Source: Clostridiaceae bacterium AF10-41 (GTDB lineage: Bacteria > Bacillota > Clostridia > Clostridiales > Clostridiaceae). From it: 12,671 nt of DNA. The translations under genes and the position numbers were made by a program. The first letter of the stretch is position 1, and each line of letters starts with the position of its first letter. Below, in pieces: positions 6,787-12,671 of the stretch. The DNA lies in NCBI GenBank assembly GCA_027686065.1, contig JAQCTH010000006.1, forward strand, positions 1-12,671, read 5' to 3'. Below the pieces are notes generated by a model. It made no database searches and was not told the origin of the DNA. It saw only the letters and a list, made by a program, of their open reading frames with translations.

Positions 6787-7238
6787 ATAGTCACCTTTCA
6801 ATTATATTTTTATATAATTTTTCGTATAAAACTTTATCTTTTGAATTTTTTAGATAAAAGTCATTAACTCAATGATCTTAAATATCAACTAAACTAAAGT
6901 AATATCTTTAATCATATTACAACAAAATATTAGTTCTTTCAATACAGTGTATCCTTAATATTCCTTATATTAACATTTTTATACTCATTCTACTAATTAT
7001 GAAATCTACATTATATACTACTTTTATGATTTATAACATGAAATTACGTTATGAATAGATACCTTAAACAAAAAAGCCTATATATCAACTATAGTGATAT
7101 TAGGCTTTTTTAACTTTTTTCATTTAATTCATAGTTAGATTATTTATCACAATAATCTTTTAAGAATTATATTCTTCTTCATACTTTTAAATATACTGTA
7201 TACAACTAAATTAAATTCAACATGAATTTTTCATCCCC
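6787..7238. other. 452-bp intergenic region between cls and the chemoreceptor
   Basis: It is very AT-rich with no credible reading frame or recognised RNA. It contains the bidirectional terminator at 7070-7111 and, presumably, the cls promoter. TATAAT-like sequences at 6801-6806 lie too close to the cls start to serve as its -10, so the true promoter was not located. Nothing else stands out. Confidence 0.5.
7070..7111. terminator. bidirectional intrinsic terminator after the chemoreceptor gene
   Basis: A long stem pairs AAAAAAGCCTA plus TATCA on the left with TGATA plus TAGGCTTTTTT on the right; the left arm has an extra TA-type bulge. It has T-tracts on both strands. It lies about 130 bp after the chemoreceptor stop on the minus strand. 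Confidence 0.85.
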
Positions 7239-9242
7239 TTAGATCTTAAACTGTGAGACTACTTTTATAAGAATATTTGACTTTTCCTGAGCTGATTCAG
7301 ATAAATTAATAACTTCGTTTGACTTATTTAATATATCCTCTGACTCCTGTACTATATTTGAGGATCCTTGAGCTCCTTCATTTGCAAAACTTGCTATCTC
7401 TTCTATAGCTTTCACCATATTTTGTACTGATGCCAAAAGTTCCTCTGATGTCGCACTAAACTCTGTAACCATATTGTCTATGCTAAATGAATTTTGGCTA
7501 TATTTCTCACTAGATTCCACAAGTATATCATAATCACTTAATACCTTTTTATCAATAAACTCTAATATCTTACCTGAATTAAGTGAAAGATTATTAACAG
7601 CTTCCAATATTATATTAGTCACTTCTTGTATTCTTGTAACCATATTTTTTGAGTCCTCTGCTAACTTTCTAATTTCATCAGCTACAACTGCAAAACCTTT
7701 ACCTGCCTCCCCTGCTCTAGCGGCTTCAATAGCTGCATTTAAAGAAAGTAAATTAGTTTGTGAAGTTATTGCTAATATTCCTTCCGCTAATTCATTAATT
7801 TGACTCACCGATTTTGATTGCTCTATAGCTTCCTGCAAGCTATTTTTTGTACTTCCATAAATCTCAATAGCATTTTCTTTTGATATTATTGCATTTTGTT
7901 TCATTTCTTTAGCCATATTGCTTACATTGTTCACAACTATAGCACCTTCTTGTGCTTTAGAAGCAATATTTTCTACTACTCTCTCGATCTCTGTGGATGT
8001 AGCACTCATTTCTTCCGTAGAAGATGCTGTCTGTTCTGTTCCTGCCGCCATTTCTTCTGTTATAGCTGAAATCTCCTCTATTCCCCTGTTAAGCTGTTCC
8101 ATATTAATATTTACATTATTAAGCATATAACTTACAGTTGAAGATTCATCAAATACTTCCTTTATAATATTTCTTATTGATCCCTGCATGGTATTAATTG
8201 AATTTGCAAGTACACCTGTTTCATCCTTTGCATTAAGAAGATTTATAGGAACTTCATGTGTGAAATCTCCTGTGGCTAAAACCTTAAGGTAATCTGATGC
8301 TGTTTTTATTGGTTTTGATATACTTAATGATATAAAATATGTAATTACTATCCCTACTCCTAGAATGATTATTGATATAATTAAAATTGCTTTTAAAAGC
8401 TCATATACTTTCGACATTACTTCTGACTTGGAAGCGGTTATACTTAATGACCAGTCAGTTCCTTCTATAGGAGCATAACCCATGTATTTAGTTATACCAT
8501 TGAAAGTATATTCACCAACACCTTCTTTTCCTTCAATCATTTTCTTTTGTAATTCTACAAGCGATGTAAGAGAAGAATCTTTTTTAACTTCATCAAAAGC
8601 ATTATAACTATTTGTAACAAGGTCTTTATCCTTATGTGCAATAATTATACCACTCCCGTTAAGAATATTCGCTTCTCCATTACTCAAAAATTGTATATCA
8701 CTTATAAGTTCACTTAATTCATTTCCTTCACGTATAGAAACCAGAACTCCCTTTACCTTATCTTCATCTTTAATTGGAACTGCATAAGCAACTACTAAAT
8801 CATTGGTAATTTTACTCTTAAAGGGATCTGAAACTGCTCTCTTTCCAGATTTTGCTTTTTGAAAATAATCTAAATCTGTAACTTTTGCGGTTCCACCATT
8901 TGTTGTAATTGCATTTCCATCCACATCAATAATAGTCATCCATAGATGATTAGCTCTTTGTGATTCACTTTTTAATATTTCTAACTTTTCATTCATATTT
9001 AATTTATCACTTTTAATAAAATCACTTTCAGCTAATACTTCTAGGGCATTAAGCTGACTATCAATTCTTCCTTGTACAACCCTCGAGTCTTCTTTAGCTA
9101 AATTAGGTAGTAATTCATTTATGCTGCCTGTCATAGCTTCTTTTGAAAGTAAATATCCTATAGTACCAAGACTTGAACATATAAATAATATTAATACTCC
9201 AAAAATTACAGACAACTTAACTCTAATACTTTTAAATTTCAT
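7239..9242 (-). CDS. methyl-accepting chemotaxis protein with dCache sensor
   Basis: This membrane receptor controls the CheA-CheW kinase complex and so flagellar rotation or another Che-type output. The 667 residues show a membrane helix (about 11-32), an extracellular ligand domain (about 35-280) with the two-lobed dCache look ([33 protein letters not shown]), a second membrane helix (about 283-305), HAMP (about 306-360) and a long coiled-coil signalling domain. The conserved tip is [18 protein letters not shown] through [13 protein letters not shown] (494-528). There is no C-terminal CheR-tethering pentapeptide. The ligand cannot be read from the sequence. AGGAGG lies 6 nt before the ATG. 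No other chemotaxis genes are in the window, so it is an orphan receptor. It has its own promoter and terminator and is divergent from the HTH gene. Confidence 0.95.
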   Translation of the reverse strand: MKFKSIRVKLSVIFGVLILFICSSLGTIGYLLSKEAMTGSINELLPNLAKEDSRVVQGRIDSQLNALEVLAESDFIKSDKLNMNEKLEILKSESQRANHLWMTIIDVDGNAITTNGGTAKVTDLDYFQKAKSGKRAVSDPFKSKITNDLVVAYAVPIKDEDKVKGVLVSIREGNELSELISDIQFLSNGEANILNGSGIIIAHKDKDLVTNSYNAFDEVKKDSSLTSLVELQKKMIEGKEGVGEYTFNGITKYMGYAPIEGTDWSLSITASKSEVMSKVYELLKAILIISIIILGVGIVITYFISLSISKPIKTASDYLKVLATGDFTHEVPINLLNAKDETGVLANSINTMQGSIRNIIKEVFDESSTVSYMLNNVNINMEQLNRGIEEISAITEEMAAGTEQTASSTEEMSATSTEIERVVENIASKAQEGAIVVNNVSNMAKEMKQNAIISKENAIEIYGSTKNSLQEAIEQSKSVSQINELAEGILAITSQTNLLSLNAAIEAARAGEAGKGFAVVADEIRKLAEDSKNMVTRIQEVTNIILEAVNNLSLNSGKILEFIDKKVLSDYDILVESSEKYSQNSFSIDNMVTEFSATSEELLASVQNMVKAIEEIASFANEGAQGSSNIVQESEDILNKSNEVINLSESAQEKSNILIKVVSQFKI

Positions 9243-9334
9243 ATGTATCCTCCTATTTTGATTTCTCCTATATATATAAATTTCATTGTTAAAAATGGTC
9301 TCGATAAGTGTCGGATTAAGTTGATTGTTGTATA

Positions 9335-9362
9335 ATTATATTTATTTACTATCATATAACAA
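9335..9362 (-). promoter_or_regulatory. promoter of the chemoreceptor gene
   Basis: On the minus strand, TTGTTA (9357-9362) and a perfect TATAAT (9335-9340) are separated by 16 bp. Transcription would start near 9328, giving a leader of about 85 nt. This looks like housekeeping-sigma control; no motility-sigma (sigma-D) site was found. Confidence 0.6.
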
Positions 9363-9386
9363 AATTTATTTTCTGAGCTATTTTTA

Positions 9387-9422
9387 TATAAAATGTCATA
9401 GCCAAGGCTATGACATTTTATA
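9387..9422. repeat. perfect 36-bp palindrome between divergent chemoreceptor and HTH genes
   Basis: Two perfect 17-bp arms (9387-9403 and 9406-9422) flank a 2-bp AA centre. The arms hold the sequence AAAATGTCATAGCC and its complement. It resembles a bidirectional terminator, with A-rich and T-rich outer ends and a GC tetraloop-like tip. No gene ends here on either strand, so an operator, an attenuator for the HTH gene, or a leftover terminator from a rearrangement are all possible. Confidence 0.6.
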
Positions 9423-9454
9423 CCATAATTCTATTTAACTCATATATATATACT

Positions 9455-9460
9455 TATAAT
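9455..9460 (+). promoter_or_regulatory. candidate -10 box for the HTH gene
   Basis: A perfect TATAAT lies 31 bp before the HTH start codon, but no good -35 hexamer lies 15-18 bp upstream. If used, the palindrome at 9387-9422 would lie just upstream of the promoter rather than in the transcript. If transcription starts further left, the palindrome would be in the leader. Confidence 0.35.
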
Positions 9461-9490
9461 TATTATATTAACTTTGGAGGAATAAACGTT

Positions 9491-9871
9491 ATGCCAGAAA
9501 ATATGAAATTCGGTGAATGTCTTCGTTATCTGCTTTCTGTTTTAGATATCAGTATTGTTAAACTTTCAAAAATCATAAATGTGGATAGTTCTCTTGTCAA
9601 CCGATGGGTTAATGAAAAAAGAACACCTGCATATAATACAGATTATATTGAAAAAATTTCAGAATACCTTTCAAGCTGTGTTCTAAATTCTTTTCAATTA
9701 CAATATTTAGATTCATTTTATTTGAATGTGTGCGGAGATAGTGAGATAGAGATTAGTACTAAAGAAAAGATAAAGAAAATTTTATTTCAATCACAAGGTT
9801 ATTCTATAGAGTGTAGAAAAAATATGATTAAAGAAAATAAGGCTGATTTAATGAACAATAAAATTTTTTGA
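9491..9871 (+). CDS. XRE-type helix-turn-helix protein, probable N-terminal part of a split regulator
   Basis: The 126-residue product has a Cro/CI-type helix-turn-helix at about residues 6-60; the recognition pair SIVKLSKIINVDSSLVNRWVNEKRTP is clear. A short, charged helical region follows (90-120). It should bind DNA, perhaps the nearby palindrome. The ATG at 9491 has GGAGG 10 nt upstream. The reading frame is open further upstream (to 9410), but that stretch overlaps the palindrome and has no start signal. The frame ends in ATT TTT TGA, inside a run of six T. One extra T, or a -1 slip on TTT, would join it without interruption to the following frame. It may therefore be the DNA-binding head of a ~554-residue protein rather than a free-standing small regulator. 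No membrane segment is present. Confidence 0.75.
   Translation: MPENMKFGECLRYLLSVLDISIVKLSKIINVDSSLVNRWVNEKRTPAYNTDYIEKISEYLSSCVLNSFQLQYLDSFYLNVCGDSEIEISTKEKIKKILFQSQGYSIECRKNMIKENKADLMNNKIF
9864..9871 (+). other. T6 slip site with adjacent TGA at the HTH/unknown-ORF junction
   Basis: Six T (9864-9869) run into the TGA stop of the HTH frame (9869-9871). The -1 frame continues as TTT TTG AAA into the next coding region. Upstream, that frame is closed by TAA at 9859-9861, so entry is possible only at this junction. The candidate start TTG at 9868 has no purine-rich ribosome binding site at the usual distance. Confidence 0.6.
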
Positions 9872-11154
9872 AATCAATTGGAATCCATCAAAATCATTTT
9901 AACCAAAGTAATGATAGTAATCTTAATTCCAATATATTAAATACACAAGATTCCAATTTTTCAATAAGCCTATCAAGTGAAGACAAAATAGTTATTGGAT
10001 ATAAAAATGTATTAGCTACAAGTATTTCTTTATTAGAAGATGCTTCCAAACATAAATGTAATAATGGCGTAATATATATTTCATTTAATAATAATATGTT
10101 TGTCTCAAACCATCAAAATGACTTGATTACTTTTAGAAATGCCATGCTTAAAGCCATGAATACTGGTTGGAATATAATATTTTTATTGAAATTAGATAAT
10201 AACGTCAATACTATAATTAAATTTATTGATTTTGCTCAATCATTTATTTATACAACTAAATTTCATCCATATTATTTTAAAAAATATGATCTATTTCCTA
10301 CATATCAAGAATTTATTGTTATTCCGCAGATTGGAGCATTATTAGGATTATCAAATAATACCTATTCGGAAATAGATGCTGCTTTTTATTTTAGAAACAA
10401 AGTTGCTATTGATATATTAAAAAACAAGGTTGACATAATAATTAGAAATCATACTAACACTCTTGTAAAATATTACAAGAATGATAATGCCATCGATTAT
10501 TCTAATTTCCTAAGTGAACAGGAGGATATAATAGGTAATAGAATCCTCTACAAAAGAGATTTTAGTATTTTAATGTTTCCAGAAAACTTATATAAGAAAC
10601 TTCTTCATATGGAGGATATTGAAAAAGATGAGATAAATATCTCTTTAGAATTTTATAAAAGACGATTAAAATCCTTTTTATCAAACATATATAACTATAA
10701 ATATACGGATATTTGCCATATTGATTGTATTAATAACCTAATTAAATACAGGAAACTTTATCTTTATTCACATAATAAGATATCACTGATTAATTTGGAT
10801 CTTAGAGATGTCATTAATATTTTGAAAAATATGGTTTATTTACTTAAGAAATATGATAATTATAACATTGTATTTATTTCTCAAAACTCCAATATATCAG
10901 ATTTTATAGTCTACTGTATGCTTAAAGAAAGAAACGCTGTAATTATGGAAACTTATGAGTATTCAAATGATATACCAATAGTTCGAATGTCTATTAAAGA
11001 GCCTATGCTTGTCAAAGCCTTTGAAGTATATTTTAATGAAGTACTAGATCATATTGCTCCTATGAATAAAGATAAAAATGAGATTATTAATTGGATAGAA
11101 CATCAAATAAATTTACTTGAAAAACAACATCAAGAATGTATAATATTTAGTTAG
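9868..11154 (+). CDS. large protein of unknown function, probable sensor/C-terminal part of the split HTH regulator
   Basis: I do not recognise this family firmly. The frame of 428 codons begins, at best, at a TTG that overlaps the previous stop codon as TTGA, with no ribosome binding site. The first ATG is 77 codons in. This argues that it is translated as the continuation of the HTH protein. It is soluble-looking, rich in N, I, K and Y. After a low-complexity Asn/Ser linker (about 8-35), it alternates strands and helices: GVIYISF (67-73), GWNIIFLLKLD (100-110), FIVIPQIGALLGL (149-161) and VDIIIRNHTN (188-197). The second half is more helical, with a further NIVFISQ strand late on. The architecture (N-terminal HTH plus a ~430-residue domain) fits a one-component regulator with a ligand- or protein-binding body. 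It is extremely AT-rich, even for this window, which may indicate acquisition from elsewhere. Confidence 0.6.
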   Translation: MKSIGIHQNHFNQSNDSNLNSNILNTQDSNFSISLSSEDKIVIGYKNVLATSISLLEDASKHKCNNGVIYISFNNNMFVSNHQNDLITFRNAMLKAMNTGWNIIFLLKLDNNVNTIIKFIDFAQSFIYTTKFHPYYFKKYDLFPTYQEFIVIPQIGALLGLSNNTYSEIDAAFYFRNKVAIDILKNKVDIIIRNHTNTLVKYYKNDNAIDYSNFLSEQEDIIGNRILYKRDFSILMFPENLYKKLLHMEDIEKDEINISLEFYKRRLKSFLSNIYNYKYTDICHIDCINNLIKYRKLYLYSHNKISLINLDLRDVINILKNMVYLLKKYDNYNIVFISQNSNISDFIVYCMLKERNAVIMETYEYSNDIPIVRMSIKEPMLVKAFEVYFNEVLDHIAPMNKDKNEIINWIEHQINLLEKQHQECIIFS

Positions 11155-11194
11155 TATTATTTTTCTATTGTGGAACAAGCCATTAATAAAAAAT

Positions 11195-11235
11195 AAGTGG
11201 AAAGATTTGTTCTTATCGAACTCCTCTTTCCACTT
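11195..11235. terminator. convergent terminator between the plus-strand unit and recR
   Basis: An 11-bp stem (AAGTGGAAAGA / TCTTTCCACTT) has an inner GTTC/GAAC pairing. On the minus strand the stem is followed by ATTTTTTATT, a good U-tract for recR transcripts. On the plus strand the tail (CTATCATTAT) is weaker but may still serve the unknown gene, which ends 40 bp upstream. Confidence 0.75.
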
Positions 11236-11312
11236 CTATCATTATAAAATCGAAACCTGTGTATGAATTCTATATTCTTTTCTAAAAAATTTATTATAGT
11301 AAGATATTTCAA

Positions 11313-11339
11313 TTATATTTCTTATATTTCTTATATTTC
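11313..11339 (-). repeat. three tandem 9-bp repeats over the recR stop codon
   Basis: On the minus strand GAAATATAA is repeated three times without a gap. Each unit is in frame and contains TAA, so recR ends in three consecutive in-frame stops with the last codons (Glu-Ile-stop) copied. It looks like slipped-strand expansion with no effect on the protein. Confidence 0.8.
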
Positions 11340-11927
11340 TTTTCTTCCTTCAAGAGCCTTTGACAATGTTACTTCATCTGCATACTCTAAATCTCCACCT
11401 ACAGGTATTCCTGATGCGATTCTAGTTACTTTTATATCTAGAGGCTTCAATATTCTTGATATATACATAGCTGTAGCTTCTCCTTCAATATTAGGATTCG
11501 TAGCTATTATAACTTCTTTAATGTCTGCACTCATTCTTGCAACTAGCTCTCTTATTCTTATATCCTGTGGTCCTCTTCCTTGCATAGGGGATAAATTTCC
11601 GTGCAATACATGATACGAGCCATTATACTCTTTAACTTTTTCCATTGTCATTATATCTTTAGGCTGCTCTACAACACAAATTATATCCTTTTCTCTATTA
11701 GGATTTGAGCATATTGCACAAGGATCTTTATCTGTAAAGTTACCGCATATTGAACAATATCTTATAGTTCCTCTAGCCTTTACTAATGCTTCTGAAAATT
11801 CTCTTACTTCATCTTCTGGAAGATTTAAAACATATAATGCTAATCTTTGAGCTGTTTTTTGTCCAATACTAGGTAATTTGGCAAACTCTTCAATTAACTT
11901 TTCTATTGCGACAGGATAAAAATCCAT
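11331..11927 (-). CDS. recR: recombination mediator protein RecR
   Basis: RecR works with RecO (and RecF) to load RecA on SSB-coated single-stranded DNA at gaps during recombinational repair. The 198 residues show the N-terminal helix-hairpin-helix ([18 protein letters not shown], 17-34), a four-cysteine zinc motif (C58, C61, C70, C73), a Toprim domain (about 80-175, with E87 in VVEQPKD and [10 protein letters not shown]) and the C-terminal [21 protein letters not shown] signature. Length is normal for the family. The start ATG follows GGAAAGGATG closely. It lies downstream of ybaB as usual, but yaaL and bofA, which normally follow, are displaced. A terminator-like hairpin lies 35 bp before the gene. 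Confidence 0.97.
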   Translation of the reverse strand: MDFYPVAIEKLIEEFAKLPSIGQKTAQRLALYVLNLPEDEVREFSEALVKARGTIRYCSICGNFTDKDPCAICSNPNREKDIICVVEQPKDIMTMEKVKEYNGSYHVLHGNLSPMQGRGPQDIRIRELVARMSADIKEVIIATNPNIEGEATAMYISRILKPLDIKVTRIASGIPVGGDLEYADEVTLSKALEGRKEI

Positions 11928-11954
11928 AAAATCATCCTTTCCATCATTTGAATA

Positions 11955-11980
11955 TATAAAAAGGCGAAATAACTTCGCCC
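11955..11980 (-). terminator. intrinsic terminator or attenuator between ybaB and recR
   Basis: A 6-bp GC-rich stem (GGCGAA / TTCGCC, 11963-11968 and 11974-11979) with a 5-nt loop is followed on the minus strand by TTTTTATATA. It sits between two genes usually considered co-transcribed. It probably acts as a partial terminator that lowers recR relative to ybaB, unless recR has a separate promoter, for which I see only weak candidates. Confidence 0.65.
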
Positions 11981-12067
11981 TTTATCCCATAACTTTATTT
12001 ATAAATTAATTGCTAACTTTTCCTTATTAATTATCAATCACTACAAATAATTATAAGCCATTAATTG

Positions 12068-12412
12068 TTAAAACAATCCTGGTATGTTCATTCCACCAGT
12101 TAATTTTCCCATTTTATTTGCACTTTCTTCTTCTGCTTTTCTTAGTGCTTCATTTACTGCACTTAAAATTAGATCTTCTAGCATCTCAACATCATCTGCA
12201 TCAACTACTTCTGGTTTTATATTAATTGAAACTACTTCTTTTTTACCATTTGCTTTTACAATTACAGCTCCACCACCAACTGAAACTTCAAATTCCTTAG
12301 TTTCAAGGTCTTTTTGCATTTGCTCCATATCCTTTTGAAGTTTTTGTGCTTGCTTCATTAGGTTGTTCATATTTCCTCCGCCAAATCCGCCTGGAAATCC
12401 TCCCTTTGCCAT
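12068..12412 (-). CDS. YbaB/EbfC family nucleoid-associated protein
   Basis: This small dimeric DNA-binding protein has tweezer-shaped dimers that coat DNA and influence nucleoid structure; homologues are called YbaB, EbfC or YaaK. The 114 residues begin with a Gly/Phe-rich tail ([14 protein letters not shown]). The long helix [27 protein letters not shown] follows, then the strand region [29 protein letters not shown], and the C-terminal helix [32 protein letters not shown]. All are standard for the family. AGGAGG lies 8 nt before the ATG. It is followed by recR, the usual partner. Normally dnaX lies immediately upstream on the same strand; here 259 bp upstream to the window edge show no dnaX 3' end. 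Confidence 0.95.
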   Translation of the reverse strand: MAKGGFPGGFGGGNMNNLMKQAQKLQKDMEQMQKDLETKEFEVSVGGGAVIVKANGKKEVVSINIKPEVVDADDVEMLEDLILSAVNEALRKAEEESANKMGKLTGGMNIPGLF

Positions 12413-12472
12413 AAAAAAATCCTCCTTTTTATCTCTTCTATCTTTTTTATCTTTTATAAAAACCTATTAACT

Positions 12473-12478
12473 ATTATA
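12473..12478 (-). promoter_or_regulatory. candidate -10 box for ybaB
   Basis: On the minus strand a perfect TATAAT lies 61 bp before the ybaB start. No convincing -35 hexamer is found 16-18 bp upstream, so the assignment is tentative. A separate ybaB promoter is expected because no upstream same-strand gene is visible. Confidence 0.35.
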
Positions 12479-12569
12479 TAGTATTTTGCTTTGCTTTTCT
12501 ATATTTAGCCCATTATTTATATTAGTTTTCATTGTTATTATTATTTCTATTTATTCTTTTTATTCAATA

Positions 12570-12602
12570 GATTTAAATTACGAATATAAAGGCTACGATA
12601 AA
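12570..12602 (+). promoter_or_regulatory. promoter-like 33-bp motif, copy 2
   Basis: Its identity to copy 1 (4406-4438, minus strand) is 29 of 33 positions. It reads as TTTAAA, 16 bp, TACGAT on the plus strand and would direct transcription out of the right edge of the window, from about 12606, divergent from ybaB. Confidence 0.45.
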
Positions 12603-12632
12603 TAGATATGTTTCATAAGCTAAATAGCTACG

Positions 12633-12671
12633 AAAAAAAGTACTAGGCTCGGAGAACTACTATGCCAAGAG
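12633..12671. other. edge of an unidentified, GC-richer element, possibly a structured RNA
   Basis: After seven A (12633-12639), the base composition shifts to a GC-richer sequence, GTACTAGGCTCGGAGAAC and onward, with stops in all three minus frames and no good plus-strand frame. From memory, the large SRP RNA of Bacillota starts similarly (GTGCTAGATGGGGAG), and that gene often sits near dnaX-ybaB-recR. However, the conserved CUGUA that should follow TGCC is not seen. On the opposite strand the T7 could mark the 3' end of an RNA. The element is truncated by the window, so no firm call is possible. Confidence 0.25.

Noticed and set aside
7918..8130. 70-codon plus-strand frame opposite the chemoreceptor
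   Set aside because: It is an antisense shadow of the coiled-coil signalling domain.
9243..9330. Sigma-D (motility) promoter or c-di-GMP riboswitch before the chemoreceptor
   Set aside because: The CGATAA-like string at 9303-9308 points the wrong way and lacks a TAAA box at the right distance. The GEMM conserved segments are absent and a good housekeeping promoter exists.
9410..9490. Extended N-terminus for the HTH protein (27 extra codons)
   Set aside because: It overlaps the 36-bp palindrome and has no ribosome binding site. The ATG at 9491 has GGAGG upstream and begins at the natural edge of the HTH fold.
11263..11613. 116-codon plus-strand frame opposite recR
   Set aside because: It is antisense to a clear recR gene and its low-complexity Ser/Ile composition is that of a complementary-strand shadow.
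12413..12671. 3' end of dnaX upstream of ybaB
   Set aside because: All three minus frames hit stops within 51 nt of the window edge and give no DnaX-like sequence; the intergenic AT-rich stretch is non-coding.
1..12671. tRNA, rRNA genes, CRISPR array, insertion sequence or phage genes
   Set aside because: No tRNA T-loop or rRNA signature, no regularly spaced repeats, and no transposase or integrase motifs were seen on either strand.

Overview
The window is a very AT-rich stretch of a low-GC Gram-positive genome, most likely a spore-forming Clostridium (sensu stricto) or close relative. The evidence is the strong AGGAGG-type ribosome binding sites, the AT-rich codon use, a bofA-like sporulation gene, and the ybaB-recR-yaaL-bofA gene set typical of Bacillota. 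Almost everything lies on the minus strand; one short plus-strand unit is inserted in it.

Right end (about 11.3-12.67 kb, minus): ybaB (nucleoid-associated protein) and recR (recombination mediator), with a terminator-like hairpin between them. No dnaX is visible upstream of ybaB. The last ~100 bp instead carry a promoter-like motif on the plus strand and the edge of an unidentified element that faintly resembles the 5' end of a large SRP RNA.

Middle (about 5.2-11.3 kb): between recR and its usual partners yaaL (DUF2508) and bofA lie about 6 kb of other genes. These are a two-phospholipase-D-domain cardiolipin synthase, a transmembrane methyl-accepting chemotaxis receptor, and a divergent plus-strand pair consisting of a 126-residue HTH protein and a 428-codon reading frame of unknown function. 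The pair overlaps at a run of six T next to the first stop codon. It looks like one ~554-residue regulator split by a one-base slip, or joined by frameshifting. A perfect 36-bp palindrome sits between the divergent chemoreceptor and HTH genes.

Left of that (about 3.7-5.2 kb, minus): yaaL-bofA with their own promoter and terminator, then a 55-residue protein with nine cysteines followed by mscL (mechanosensitive channel).

Left end (about 0-3.6 kb, minus): a three-gene unit with a class V aminotransferase, a short ACT-less D-3-phosphoglycerate dehydrogenase (SerA) and a DUF1015 protein, ending in a clear intrinsic terminator. Together the first two make the serine-biosynthesis intermediates 3-phosphohydroxypyruvate and, plausibly, phosphoserine. 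No phosphoserine phosphatase is present, so the DUF1015 protein is a candidate for a serine/phosphoserine-related step. The promoter is overlapped by a 12-bp-arm inverted repeat that looks like an operator.

Functions are assigned by recognising protein families by eye; no database search was run.
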